A stretch of DNA of 64,000 bases, taken from NCBI GenBank assembly GCA_903820035.1, contig CAIJFT010000241.1, positions 34,525-98,524 of the forward strand. Reading direction: 5' to 3'. Both the position numbers and the translations under genes were made by a program. This document shows, one piece after another, positions 45,434 through 54,111 of the stretch. The stretch is from an uncultured Opitutia bacterium (lineage in GTDB: Bacteria > Verrucomicrobiota > Verrucomicrobiia > Opitutales > Opitutaceae). Every line of letters starts with the position of its first letter. Positions within the stretch are counted from its first letter, which is position 1. Under the pieces are notes generated by a model, which worked only from the letters and a program-made list of their open reading frames with translations, did not search any database and was not told where the DNA came from.

Positions 45434-46741
45434 TCAATACTCGACGGTCTTGAGATAGCCCGCGAGCCATGCGTCCAGTTCGGCCGGATCTTTCGGCACT
45501 TCGAGTTTGCGCTGGGTCGGCGCGACCTTCGGGTAGCCTCCTACTTCGTCCTGTGAATCGATCACCTTGCCGGCCCGGTTGAGGTAGTCCTGCACGATGC
45601 GTTGATCGACCGAGTCGCGGTCTTTCGGGCGCGCCCCGGCGTTCTTCAATACGTAAGCCTCGGTTAGGCTCGAGGGCAGCGGCGTGAAGTCCCTCGGCGC
45701 GTCCATCGGCTGCCCGACCATCTGCACCTTTTCGTCGGCGAGGCGGAGACGGTCCCCATCGGTGCCGCTCCACACCAGAGTGCCTGCGCGGTCGTAGAAC
45801 CGGTTGTCCCGCTGGTAGAGTTTGCCGACACCGCTGAACGCGCTCCTGAGCCGGGGTTCGGACGAGCGGCCAAGCCGGACGACGTTGCCGATCGAGGTGA
45901 GCCGGGGCGGGAGCATCGGATGCGGAATGACCGTGTATTCGTTGGGGACGTAGGCGAAGTGCATCGCGGCCGAACCGGGATCGTAGACAAGGTTGTTCGC
46001 CTGAAACGCCGTGGAGTTCGGCTTGAGCAGCGGATTACGGTTGAAGTCGTGCGCGTAGAAATTCCCGACGATGGCGACATCGTGCACGAAGTCGTGGATG
46101 AGGGTGCCCTTCGAATGCGGGCCCTTCGGGTGGGTCGACTTGTCGAGGCCTTCCGCGATGATGCAGTGGCGGATTGTCACGAAGCTCGATGTGCCGTCCT
46201 TTTCGCGCGGGCCGGAGACCGAGAGATTTTCGTCGATCGACCACGAGGTGGACACGTGGTCGAACAGCACGTTTTTCACCCTCGCTCCGTTGGTGCTGAT
46301 TGAGTCCGCTTCCCAATCCGGCGTCTTCAAGTCACCGCCGTCGCCGAGCCGCACGCGAACGTGGCGCAGGATGAGGTCGGGCGCCTCGACCAACAGAGAA
46401 CCGCGGATGATCGTGACGCCCGGCGACGGGGCAGTCTCCCCGGCAAGGGTGAGCCGCCCGTGGGTGATTTTGACCGTTTCCTTGCGCCAATCGATGAGTC
46501 CGCCGACCTCGAACACGACGATTCGCGGGCCCGCAGCCTCAAGGGCGGCGCGCAGCGAGCCCTCGCCGTTGGCGCCGAGGTTCGTGACCTTGATGACGCG
46601 GCCGCCGCGGCCGCCCGGGGTATCGGCGCCGAAACCGGTGAAGTGCATCGCCGCGCCGCCGGGCACGGCGGAGTCTTCGGCCGCCGCGGCCACCGCACCC
46701 AGACCGAGCAACGCGAAAGTGAGCGCGCCGAAGCACTTCAT
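45434..46741 (-). CDS. Secreted pectate-lyase-like beta-helix protein (PL1-like)
   Basis: A 435-residue protein from ATG 46741, with signal peptide FGALTFALLGLGAVAAAAE. The mature start GGRGGRVIKVTNLGANGEGS and RIVVFEVGGLI are the usual opening of PL1-type pectate lyases. The beta-helix then shows DHVSTSWSIDENLS, the acidic calcium-site region typical of the family, and RNPLLKPNSTAFQANNLVYD. The family cleaves polyuronates by beta-elimination with Ca2+. I cannot prove pectate itself as substrate; other uronate polymers are possible. It starts 13 bp after the DUF4838 stop in the same operon. Confidence 0.88.
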   Translation of the reverse strand: MKCFGALTFALLGLGAVAAAAEDSAVPGGAAMHFTGFGADTPGGRGGRVIKVTNLGANGEGSLRAALEAAGPRIVVFEVGGLIDWRKETVKITHGRLTLAGETAPSPGVTIIRGSLLVEAPDLILRHVRVRLGDGGDLKTPDWEADSISTNGARVKNVLFDHVSTSWSIDENLSVSGPREKDGTSSFVTIRHCIIAEGLDKSTHPKGPHSKGTLIHDFVHDVAIVGNFYAHDFNRNPLLKPNSTAFQANNLVYDPGSAAMHFAYVPNEYTVIPHPMLPPRLTSIGNVVRLGRSSEPRLRSAFSGVGKLYQRDNRFYDRAGTLVWSGTDGDRLRLADEKVQMVGQPMDAPRDFTPLPSSLTEAYVLKNAGARPKDRDSVDQRIVQDYLNRAGKVIDSQDEVGGYPKVAPTQRKLEVPKDPAELDAWLAGYLKTVEY

Positions 46742-46754
46742 GGTGATGGTGAAT

Positions 46755-48782
46755 TTAGCGCAGGGGCTGCTCGTGGCCCGCTCGGGCGGCTTTGACCTGG
46801 GCGTCGTCGGCGAGTCGCAACTCGCGCATTTTCCTGGTTTCAGTGCCAAGCAGGCGCTCGAAACCGGCGTGATCGCCGTAGGCGTTTTCAAGATACGTGA
46901 GCAGTTCCCAATGGATATTGAGATCGAGCCGGTGCTGGCGGCGGAAATCGTAGAGCGCCTGCGTGGCGGCCTTGCGGGCAGCCTCGTCGGCGGTCGAAGC
47001 GACGCGATTCGCCGCGGTCGCGCGATAGGTGAGACGGTTGTGCTGGTTGGCGAGGGCGAGCGTCATGACGCGGCTGCGTTCGCCCGCCAGGAGATTTCGT
47101 TGGAGCGCCGCTTGCAGCATCGTATCCGTCTGGTCGAAGTCGCGCTCGTCGTAGAGCAAATCCGCCAGATTCGCATTCTTGTTTCGCAACAGCTTCAGGC
47201 GGTCGGTCAGGGCGTTGATGCGGCCAAGGTTCCCCATGATGCGCTGATTCCAGATCTGCCTCCAGTAATTGTAATAGGCCGCGATCTCCGGCTTGGCTGC
47301 GCCAAAGGTGGCGCAATACTCTTCGTTCCACGCCTCGAACGAGCGCTCGGGCCGGTAAAAGCCGCGCGCCATGATGTAGTTGGTGATGCCCGAGGTCGGC
47401 CAAAAGCCCCAGTTGGTGTCGTAGTCGGTGCCCCGCAGGCTGAGGAAGCGGTCACCGAGCTTGTATTTCTCGAACATGTGCTGCTCAAAGCCGAGCGGGA
47501 GCCCGGTGTCCTGGCAGAGGTCGTTCGGGCGGAGGAAACATTCCCGGGCGTTAGCCTGCTTCCACGCGGCGAAATAATCCGTCAACTCCTCCCGGCTCAT
47601 CGCCAGGTTCGGCAGGAGGAAAATAATGACGTCGTCGTCGAGTCGCTCGCGGCGCGGGGGGAAGTTGTAGCGGCTGTAGGCGTAAAACACGGCCTTCGCC
47701 GCGGGGTTGACCTTTTTCGCCTCGCGGAGGACGGCGTTCGTGAAATGCACGTAGCGGTCCGTGAGGACAAGGTCGTCGACCTCGAGGTTTTCCTCGCCGG
47801 GCAGCCGGACATCCAGCGCCTGGCACTGCGGGCAGCGGCAAAAATTGCGGCTGTCGTTCTCGCAGGCGTTGACGACGAGGCCACGATTCGCCGCGAAGTG
47901 ATCCCGCACGACCTGTTTCACGAGTTCGGGATTACTTACGCACATCTTCACGCGGTCGGCCGTTTTCAGGCTCTCGGGACCACGCTTGCCGTTCTTGCCG
48001 AGGGCGAAGTATTCGGGATGGGCTTGGCCGTATTTGGCCCACCAGTCGCGAAAGGCGTGACCGTAGGTAAACCCAACATCGCCACCCATGCGCATCCGCC
48101 GGCGCCAGACCAATTCCTCGCGCAGGCGTTGGCCGAATTCCTCGGCGCTGAACTGCAAATCGGCCGGGATGTGGCTGTCCGCCAGCGCGCGTTCCCGCAA
48201 GGTGTCCTTGTAGGCCACGCGCATGTGGCGTTGCACGAGTTGCGGTACCCATGCGCCCCGGCCCGGCGTCAAGTCTAACGTGGTCCGGGGCTTGAAAGTG
48301 ACTCCCGCCGGACCGGGCTCGATCCATTTCACCCCAAGGCTGTTTTCCAGGAACTCGTAGACGGCAAACAACGTGCCGGCTTCCGTGTCGCTGGCCAGAG
48401 CGAGATCGAGCGTCGAGCCGCCCTTCGCACTTTTCCTGCCACGGATGGCATCCTTACCGTAAAGCCAAACGCCCCGCGGTGAAATCTCCCAACGCGCCTC
48501 TTCGGCGGCCAGCGGCTGCCGGTCCGTCGCCGGCGGCGTGCCGACAAAGAACCCAAACTGGCCGGGTTTCGCTGCGGCCACCACCGGCACGTCCACGCCG
48601 CCAATCAGCTTGAGGTGCAGTTGCAACTCCTGCACGGCGAACTCGATGACGGCGTTGGCGCGGTGCGCCTGGATGATGACGCAGTCCGACGGATTGACCG
48701 AGAGAGGGCGCTCCGCGGCCACAGCCGGCGGCGCCGACAGCGGAAGGAGGGCGGCCAGGAGGAAAACAAGGTGGCTCTTCAT
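46755..48782 (-). CDS. DUF4838-family secreted protein
   Basis: A 675-residue protein with signal peptide LVFLLAALLPLSAPPAVA. The first ~170 residues match the beta-hexosaminidase/GH67-type N-terminal domain (FAVQELQLHLKLIGGVDVPV, GTLFAVYEFLENSLGVKW). The DUF4838 TIM-barrel region follows with NACENDSRNFCRCPQCQALD, a cysteine-rich loop that is a hallmark of the family, and YVHFTNAVLREAKKVNPAAK. A helical C-terminal part ends the protein. DUF4838 has no proven activity, but occurs in polysaccharide loci and resembles glycoside hydrolases. It is 9 bp downstream of the MGH1 gene. Confidence 0.88.
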   Translation of the reverse strand: MKSHLVFLLAALLPLSAPPAVAAERPLSVNPSDCVIIQAHRANAVIEFAVQELQLHLKLIGGVDVPVVAAAKPGQFGFFVGTPPATDRQPLAAEEARWEISPRGVWLYGKDAIRGRKSAKGGSTLDLALASDTEAGTLFAVYEFLENSLGVKWIEPGPAGVTFKPRTTLDLTPGRGAWVPQLVQRHMRVAYKDTLRERALADSHIPADLQFSAEEFGQRLREELVWRRRMRMGGDVGFTYGHAFRDWWAKYGQAHPEYFALGKNGKRGPESLKTADRVKMCVSNPELVKQVVRDHFAANRGLVVNACENDSRNFCRCPQCQALDVRLPGEENLEVDDLVLTDRYVHFTNAVLREAKKVNPAAKAVFYAYSRYNFPPRRERLDDDVIIFLLPNLAMSREELTDYFAAWKQANARECFLRPNDLCQDTGLPLGFEQHMFEKYKLGDRFLSLRGTDYDTNWGFWPTSGITNYIMARGFYRPERSFEAWNEEYCATFGAAKPEIAAYYNYWRQIWNQRIMGNLGRINALTDRLKLLRNKNANLADLLYDERDFDQTDTMLQAALQRNLLAGERSRVMTLALANQHNRLTYRATAANRVASTADEAARKAATQALYDFRRQHRLDLNIHWELLTYLENAYGDHAGFERLLGTETRKMRELRLADDAQVKAARAGHEQPLR

Positions 48783-48791
48783 GTTGGAAAA

Positions 48792-50144
48792 TCAGGGTCG
48801 ACCATCGGTTTGGCGCCAGAGTTCGGCCATCGCAAAGAGCGGGTTGTGGCCGACGTAGTCGCGACACGGCATGTTCTGCGCGGGCTTGCGGCGCAAGGCG
48901 GTCTGCGCGCCGAGCAGCGGGTGATAGAACTCCCACAGCGTCCCGCTGCGCGCAAATTCGGCGGCGGTCGCATCGAGTGCCTGCTCGAGCAGTTGCCGCG
49001 CCGCGTCGCCGCGGCCGTAATGCACGCACCCGCGCGCAGCCCAATACGTCATGCAGTTCCACACCGGACCGCGCCACATGCGCAATTCGAACTTGGGATC
49101 GGAGCGCGCGACCGTCGCGATCGGGTGCGGCGTGAAGAACTCCTGCGGGTTGAGCAGGTGCTCGTCGATGACGCGCCGCGCCTGCTCGGGGGTGGCGGCG
49201 CCGACGACCACGGGCCACATCCCCTCGAAGGTGAGGTGCCGCCGCGCCGGGTCCCGGACGGTCCAGCGATCGTAGAAAAATCCGGTGGCGGAGTCCCACA
49301 GCTCCCGGCGGATGAAATCCCGTAGGGCGGTCGCCTTGGCCTCCCACTCCGCCGCCGGCTGCCCGAGCTTCCGGCTCCAGCGCGCGGCATGGTCGTAGAG
49401 CAGGAAGACGTGCGCACTCGCGTCGATACACGCCGCAACCGCAACCGGCCGTTCATCGAAGCGAACGCCTTCGTCGACGCCGCTCTCCCAGGGCCCGGTC
49501 GTCGCATCGAGGTAATAGAAGCCGCCCTCCGGCACGCGACGTTTCGACTCGAACCAACCGATCTGCCGCCGGAGCGCGTCGAGACCTTCCGCGAGAACCG
49601 CGGTATCCATCGTCTGGGCGACATAGACATCGACGGCGAAAACCCAGAGTGGCGGAAATCCCTTGAACGGCTTCCACGTTGGACGGCCCGTGGCATTCGC
49701 CTCCGGCAGGCCGGGATGACCGGTGACAGTGAACGACACGAGACCGGGAATCATCCCGTCGGCCTGCTGACCGGCGAGTTCATTGCGGATCTGATTGCGC
49801 ACGTGGGCCGGTGACGCGCGCACCGTATCGAGGCGCTCGTGCGTGAGATCCCAATGCCCGAACACCCGCCCATCCATATACCCCGGTCCGAGCGACTCGT
49901 AAGGGAATTTGAAGAAGCCGGTGGCCGGCAGAACGCTCCGACCGTGCAGTTCCGCGAGATAGAACAAAGCGGGCCGCCAGGCGGGTTTCACCGGCAGTGA
50001 GGCCTCGCGCATAAGTGCGGCGCGCAACGCCGCCCCTGCTTCCGTCGTTATCCCGGCCGCATTCGCCGCGGCCAGGCCGATCATCGCGGCGAAACACCCG
50101 ACCGCGCGGCGTGCGTCCCGGCCACTCGTTTCGCGCCAGCTCAC
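48792..50144 (-). CDS. MGH1-type (GH37/GH63-like) glycoside hydrolase, copy 1
   Basis: About 450 residues, starting with GTG at 50144 whose GTGA overlaps the receptor stop; that start gives a signal peptide (RRAVGCFAAMIGLAAANAAG). Catalytic-type motifs: GPWESGVDEGVRFDE, MWRGPVWNCMTYWAARGC and GTLWEFYHPLLG. It is highly similar along its length to the copy at 43954-45258, and keeps an extra loop near VTGHPGLPEANATGRPTW. The two copies bracket the DUF4838 and pectate-lyase-like genes. They probably act on related alpha-linked sugars or on the two ends of one oligosaccharide. Confidence 0.88.
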   Translation of the reverse strand: MSWRETSGRDARRAVGCFAAMIGLAAANAAGITTEAGAALRAALMREASLPVKPAWRPALFYLAELHGRSVLPATGFFKFPYESLGPGYMDGRVFGHWDLTHERLDTVRASPAHVRNQIRNELAGQQADGMIPGLVSFTVTGHPGLPEANATGRPTWKPFKGFPPLWVFAVDVYVAQTMDTAVLAEGLDALRRQIGWFESKRRVPEGGFYYLDATTGPWESGVDEGVRFDERPVAVAACIDASAHVFLLYDHAARWSRKLGQPAAEWEAKATALRDFIRRELWDSATGFFYDRWTVRDPARRHLTFEGMWPVVVGAATPEQARRVIDEHLLNPQEFFTPHPIATVARSDPKFELRMWRGPVWNCMTYWAARGCVHYGRGDAARQLLEQALDATAAEFARSGTLWEFYHPLLGAQTALRRKPAQNMPCRDYVGHNPLFAMAELWRQTDGRP

Positions 50145-53100
50145 AGATCGAAGGTCGCCGTAAGGATGAACTGCCGCGGATCGATGATACGATAGGCGTT
50201 CGGGGTGCCATCGGGAAAGGCGCTGACCCCTTGGAGCCGGCCGCCTTCCTGCACATTTTTCACGTTCAACTGGACCGTCAGCCCGACCTTGTTCGCAAAA
50301 ATCTTGGTGCGATAGGCCGCAAGCAAATCGATGTAGAGATGACTCTTGTCGTAAACGGGGTTGTTCCTGTCCAGGTTGTTGATGATGGCCGGCAGTTGCT
50401 CCACGCCATAATAGCCGATCGATCCCTTGTCCTCCCAGCGCAGGGCGCCGCCCACGTTGAAGTTGCGCAGCAGCCGGTGCTCGGTGAGGCCGCGCAGATA
50501 AAGGTTGGTGCTGAGGTTGGCGTGGTATTTGCGGATCTGCGGCAGGCTCTTGCCGACGGTTTGTTGGGCAATGCCGAGGGGCGTCGTCACGTTTCCGGGC
50601 AGATAGTTCCTGGCAGTTTGCTGGGCGGCATAACTGCTGGTGAACCACGGCTGACCGGTTTCCTTGTCGATAATGCTGTTCCAGACCGGCGTGCGTTCAG
50701 CGAGATAATCGAGCAGATCCTGCGCAATCGCCGCCTGAATGGTCTCATCCTGCGTGACGTTCGCCTTGATCGTCCAATAGTTCGTTGGGTTGTAGTGAAT
50801 CTCGAATTCGCGGCCTTTGCTCACCGCGTCCTGGGCCTCGGCGATCGGCAGGCCGCCAAAGTTGACGCTCGTCTGCAGCAGCGAGACCAGCTTCGCATCC
50901 AGCTGCATGGTCTGGGCGACGGCGGCGTCGAGGGCGGCGCCGGTAGCGCCGGTGGTGGCTTGGATCCACTGCCGCGAACGCGCGTCCAGCGAGAAGTTGC
51001 GCGCATTCTGCCCGTCGAAGATGTCCACCTTCACCGCGCGCGTGGCGTACGTCGACGAATTGCCGCTGCGATCGTTCGCCGTTCGCGTGTGGAATTGGTT
51101 CGCGCGGAAGTTGAGCTTCCCGTCGAACAGGTTGAGCGTGAAGCCCCAGTCCTGCCCCTTGCCCTGCGGATTCGGCAGGGCCTCGCCGTGCAGATTGATC
51201 GCCTGGTCGGCGGGGATGAAACTATCCGACTTGTTCGCGTGGGCACTCAGCCACGGTGTGATTTTGAGGACGCCACCGACTGTGCGGGTCCGGCCCTGGT
51301 TGGTCTTGTAGTCGCCGCTCGCCCATTGTTGGTCCCATTCATAGTCGTGCGTCTGGCCGTCGGGCAGGAGGTGCGCGTTCACGCCGGCCTTCGTATAAAC
51401 CTTGTCCTTGCGGAGACCGAACGTGCCGATGAGCCGGTCCTGCAGGAGGTAGCTTTGCAGCACGACCCCCTGGGTTTTCTGGATCTTCAGGGAATTCTGC
51501 GCTCCCGCGGTGCCGTTGATCGACGCGGTGTAGCCGGCCTGGGTCGGTTCGTTGGTCGCCTGCCCGGCCGCGAAATTCCCCCAAGTGTAGGTATATCTGC
51601 CGGGAATCTCCCCGCGATTCGGAGCATAGTCGAAGTTGTAGCCCTGATTGTCGCCGACGTAGTAGAACCGGAAGCTGCGCGAGCCCGTCGGCGAAACCGC
51701 ATCCTGCGGCAGCGTGTCGCCGGCGAGCAGCCCGCTATTGGCGCGCGGCGTGTTGGCCGCCAACCAGGCATGGTTGTCCTGCATCGCCAGTTGGTAATAG
51801 AATGTCCGCGTCGCGTTGTGCTTGTATTCGCCAAAGCCGCTCGCCTGGAGGAGGCCGAGCCAGCGAAGCCCGCTCTTTTCGGCGCGAAAATCCAGCTTGT
51901 AGGCAAGCTGGGCGCGGAAAGTGTCGTTGAGGAGCGGTTGCTCGATCACGCTGACCTCGGAGGAGCCCAGGAACGGGCGCAGGAAAAACGGGTTGGGGGT
52001 GCCGTCAAGCCGCCGCAGGTTGGGATCGACGTAGAGGTAGGTCGAACCCGAGCTACCGAGGGGGAAGTCGCGCCGCTGGATGGGCGCATCCTCGCGGAAC
52101 CAGCCCAGCTGCGCCGCGAGCATCTGGCGCCGCGTGTCGACGAAGAGGTGATCCACCGTCACGAGCGAGGTGCCGTTGCGCTCGTTGACATTGTTCATGG
52201 CCGCCGAGTTGATCCTCGACCAGTCATAGAGCGATTTGCTGCTGACCGCTCCGTCGGAGGTCCACAACGGCTGCGTCGCCCGCTGCCGCTGCGGATTGAG
52301 GAGCACGTAATTGAAACCGGTCTGGTTGTTGCTCGCGGTCGTGGTCAGGAGCGCGTCCTGGGTCGAGGTGCCACGCGGGGCGGTCCAGTAGCTGACCCCA
52401 CCCTGGTCGATATACATGAGTGACGTCCCGCGGCCGGAAGTCTGGAACGCGCTGCTGAAAACCGCCGAACCATTGATTTGGGGAATGCCGCCGCCGAGCG
52501 TAGTCACCGGCACGCCGCGGTTGTTGACCGCCGAGCCGTTGATGTAAGCGGTAGTGGTCACCGGATCCCACGTGGGTGCGCCGGAAGCGAGCCAGGGGCT
52601 CACGCCATCGCGCGGCGTAACACTGTTCGGCCGGCGGCCGTACTGGTGGAAATACTGGTAGGTCGCGCTGATCGTTGTGTTCCGGAACGGACGGTATTTG
52701 ACCATCGCGTTGTAACGTTCCGCCTGAATGCCCGCGGGCTGCAGGTTGTATCCCGTCTTCTGCATCACCTGGCTGACGCGCAGGGCGAGCTTGTCCTTCA
52801 GTAGCACCCGGTTCACGTCGACACTCTCACGGTAGCCGCCCTCGCCGTTGGCGCGGCCGAAGCGGTCCATCCGGCCCTGGACCTGCGTCCGATTCCGCGA
52901 AAGATTCGCGGTGGCCGCCACGGTGTTGGCCGTGCCGGAGGCGTTGCCCAGCCCAAACAGACTTGAGTTCGGCCCGCGGCTGATTTCGACCGCATCGGCA
53001 CTGATCGGATCGAGCGGGACGCGGCGGCTGGTTTCGAACCCGGAATAGGCGATGTTCGCGCTCGCCAGGCCACGGACGCGGTTGGCGGTATTCGGGTTAT

Positions 53101-53641
53101 TGGAAAGATTGTCGTTCGGCTGCGCGCTCGAGTTGAACGAGAAGTCGGTGTAGTTGCCCGATCCCTCGGTGCTGGCCTCGTAGGCGAAGATGTCGTTGAT
53201 ATCGAGCATCGCAAAGTCGGCCATTTGCTCCTTCGTCACGACGGTGATCGACGAGGCCAGATCGGCAATCTTCGCGTTCAGGCGCGTGCCCGACATCGTG
53301 TTGGCTCCATAGTAGCCGCGGTTGTTGTCGACGACTTCGAACGGGGAAAGTTGCACGACCTCGTCGCCGGGCGACGCCGACGGGCGGGTGACCGCCGCGG
53401 GTTTCGGCAACCGGGCTTCGTCGGCCCGCATGGCGATGAGTTCGTCGGGGTCGAGGCGGCCGTTGCGATTCTTGTCGTATTTCGCGAGCGCGGCGGTCTC
53501 AGGCGCGACGGCCTGCGCGAGCGTGCGGGCAGCCGGCCACACCAGCAGCAGGGCGGAAAGTATCAGGGCGAATTTCCGGGTGACGTGAAATCGGCGATGG
53601 GTGGTTTCATCAGCAGCGGCGGACGTTTTTGGGTCGATCAT
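50141..53641 (-). CDS. TonB-dependent receptor with N-terminal EF-hand
   Basis: About 1166 residues from ATG 53641, preceded by AGGAG at 9 bases, one of the few clear Shine-Dalgarno sequences in the window. The signal segment is LILSALLLVWPAARTLAQA. An EF-hand loop DKNRNGRLDPDE (residues 56-67) follows, a feature the other receptors lack. Then come VVQLSPFEVV and GTRLNAKI, the plug (SITVVTKEQMADFAML) and a barrel ending in ILTATFDL. It heads the operon with the MGH1, DUF4838 and pectate-lyase-like genes, and is the likely importer of calcium-binding uronate oligosaccharides; that last step is inference. Confidence 0.93.
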   Translation of the reverse strand: MIDPKTSAAADETTHRRFHVTRKFALILSALLLVWPAARTLAQAVAPETAALAKYDKNRNGRLDPDELIAMRADEARLPKPAAVTRPSASPGDEVVQLSPFEVVDNNRGYYGANTMSGTRLNAKIADLASSITVVTKEQMADFAMLDINDIFAYEASTEGSGNYTDFSFNSSAQPNDNLSNNPNTANRVRGLASANIAYSGFETSRRVPLDPISADAVEISRGPNSSLFGLGNASGTANTVAATANLSRNRTQVQGRMDRFGRANGEGGYRESVDVNRVLLKDKLALRVSQVMQKTGYNLQPAGIQAERYNAMVKYRPFRNTTISATYQYFHQYGRRPNSVTPRDGVSPWLASGAPTWDPVTTTAYINGSAVNNRGVPVTTLGGGIPQINGSAVFSSAFQTSGRGTSLMYIDQGGVSYWTAPRGTSTQDALLTTTASNNQTGFNYVLLNPQRQRATQPLWTSDGAVSSKSLYDWSRINSAAMNNVNERNGTSLVTVDHLFVDTRRQMLAAQLGWFREDAPIQRRDFPLGSSGSTYLYVDPNLRRLDGTPNPFFLRPFLGSSEVSVIEQPLLNDTFRAQLAYKLDFRAEKSGLRWLGLLQASGFGEYKHNATRTFYYQLAMQDNHAWLAANTPRANSGLLAGDTLPQDAVSPTGSRSFRFYYVGDNQGYNFDYAPNRGEIPGRYTYTWGNFAAGQATNEPTQAGYTASINGTAGAQNSLKIQKTQGVVLQSYLLQDRLIGTFGLRKDKVYTKAGVNAHLLPDGQTHDYEWDQQWASGDYKTNQGRTRTVGGVLKITPWLSAHANKSDSFIPADQAINLHGEALPNPQGKGQDWGFTLNLFDGKLNFRANQFHTRTANDRSGNSSTYATRAVKVDIFDGQNARNFSLDARSRQWIQATTGATGAALDAAVAQTMQLDAKLVSLLQTSVNFGGLPIAEAQDAVSKGREFEIHYNPTNYWTIKANVTQDETIQAAIAQDLLDYLAERTPVWNSIIDKETGQPWFTSSYAAQQTARNYLPGNVTTPLGIAQQTVGKSLPQIRKYHANLSTNLYLRGLTEHRLLRNFNVGGALRWEDKGSIGYYGVEQLPAIINNLDRNNPVYDKSHLYIDLLAAYRTKIFANKVGLTVQLNVKNVQEGGRLQGVSAFPDGTPNAYRIIDPRQFILTATFDL

Positions 53642-54111
53642 CGTGGGGCACTCCTGAGCGAAACCATAACTGCGCCCGGTAAACAAACCGGCCGCAGCAA
53701 ATGCTTCGAGTTCCAAGATGGTACCGCACGGGGATGCGCCAACCAAATAGAAAACGCATTTATTGCCCGTCGACCGAAAATGCTGCAGCGCCGGCCGCGC
53801 GTCGCTGACGGCCCAATAGCTTCCTCGTGCGCCCGCGCATCGCCGACCTTGAGAATCAAAACGAGCGGCCGCGGACGAAGCAGCTTCCCCGGCGCGACCA
53901 CGGCGGCCGCCAAACTGTTCCCACAGCCCGGCCCGGCGACCCAATGCGACCGCGAGACTGCCGCCGTTATTTTCAGCCGCCCGACCCGACCGGTGCAAAT
54001 GCGGGACCCGTCCTGAGCCGTGGTGAGTAGAGAGCGCAGCCCGCGGAGCCGCCGCCCCGGCTCTGAAAGCATTGAACTGTCCCGCGCCCCGCCCTACGGT
54101 GCCCGCGACCA
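53642..54111. promoter_or_regulatory. Divergent control region of AraC regulator and receptor operon
   Basis: A 470-bp non-coding gap. A 26-base interrupted palindrome at 53671-53696 (TGCG-c-CCGGT, six-base centre, ACCGG-c-CGCA) is centred ~42 bases upstream of the receptor ATG and is a candidate operator or leader hairpin. The receptor has AGGAG near its start. No certain promoter boxes can be named. The AraC-family protein at 54112 is the likely regulator. Confidence 0.5.
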
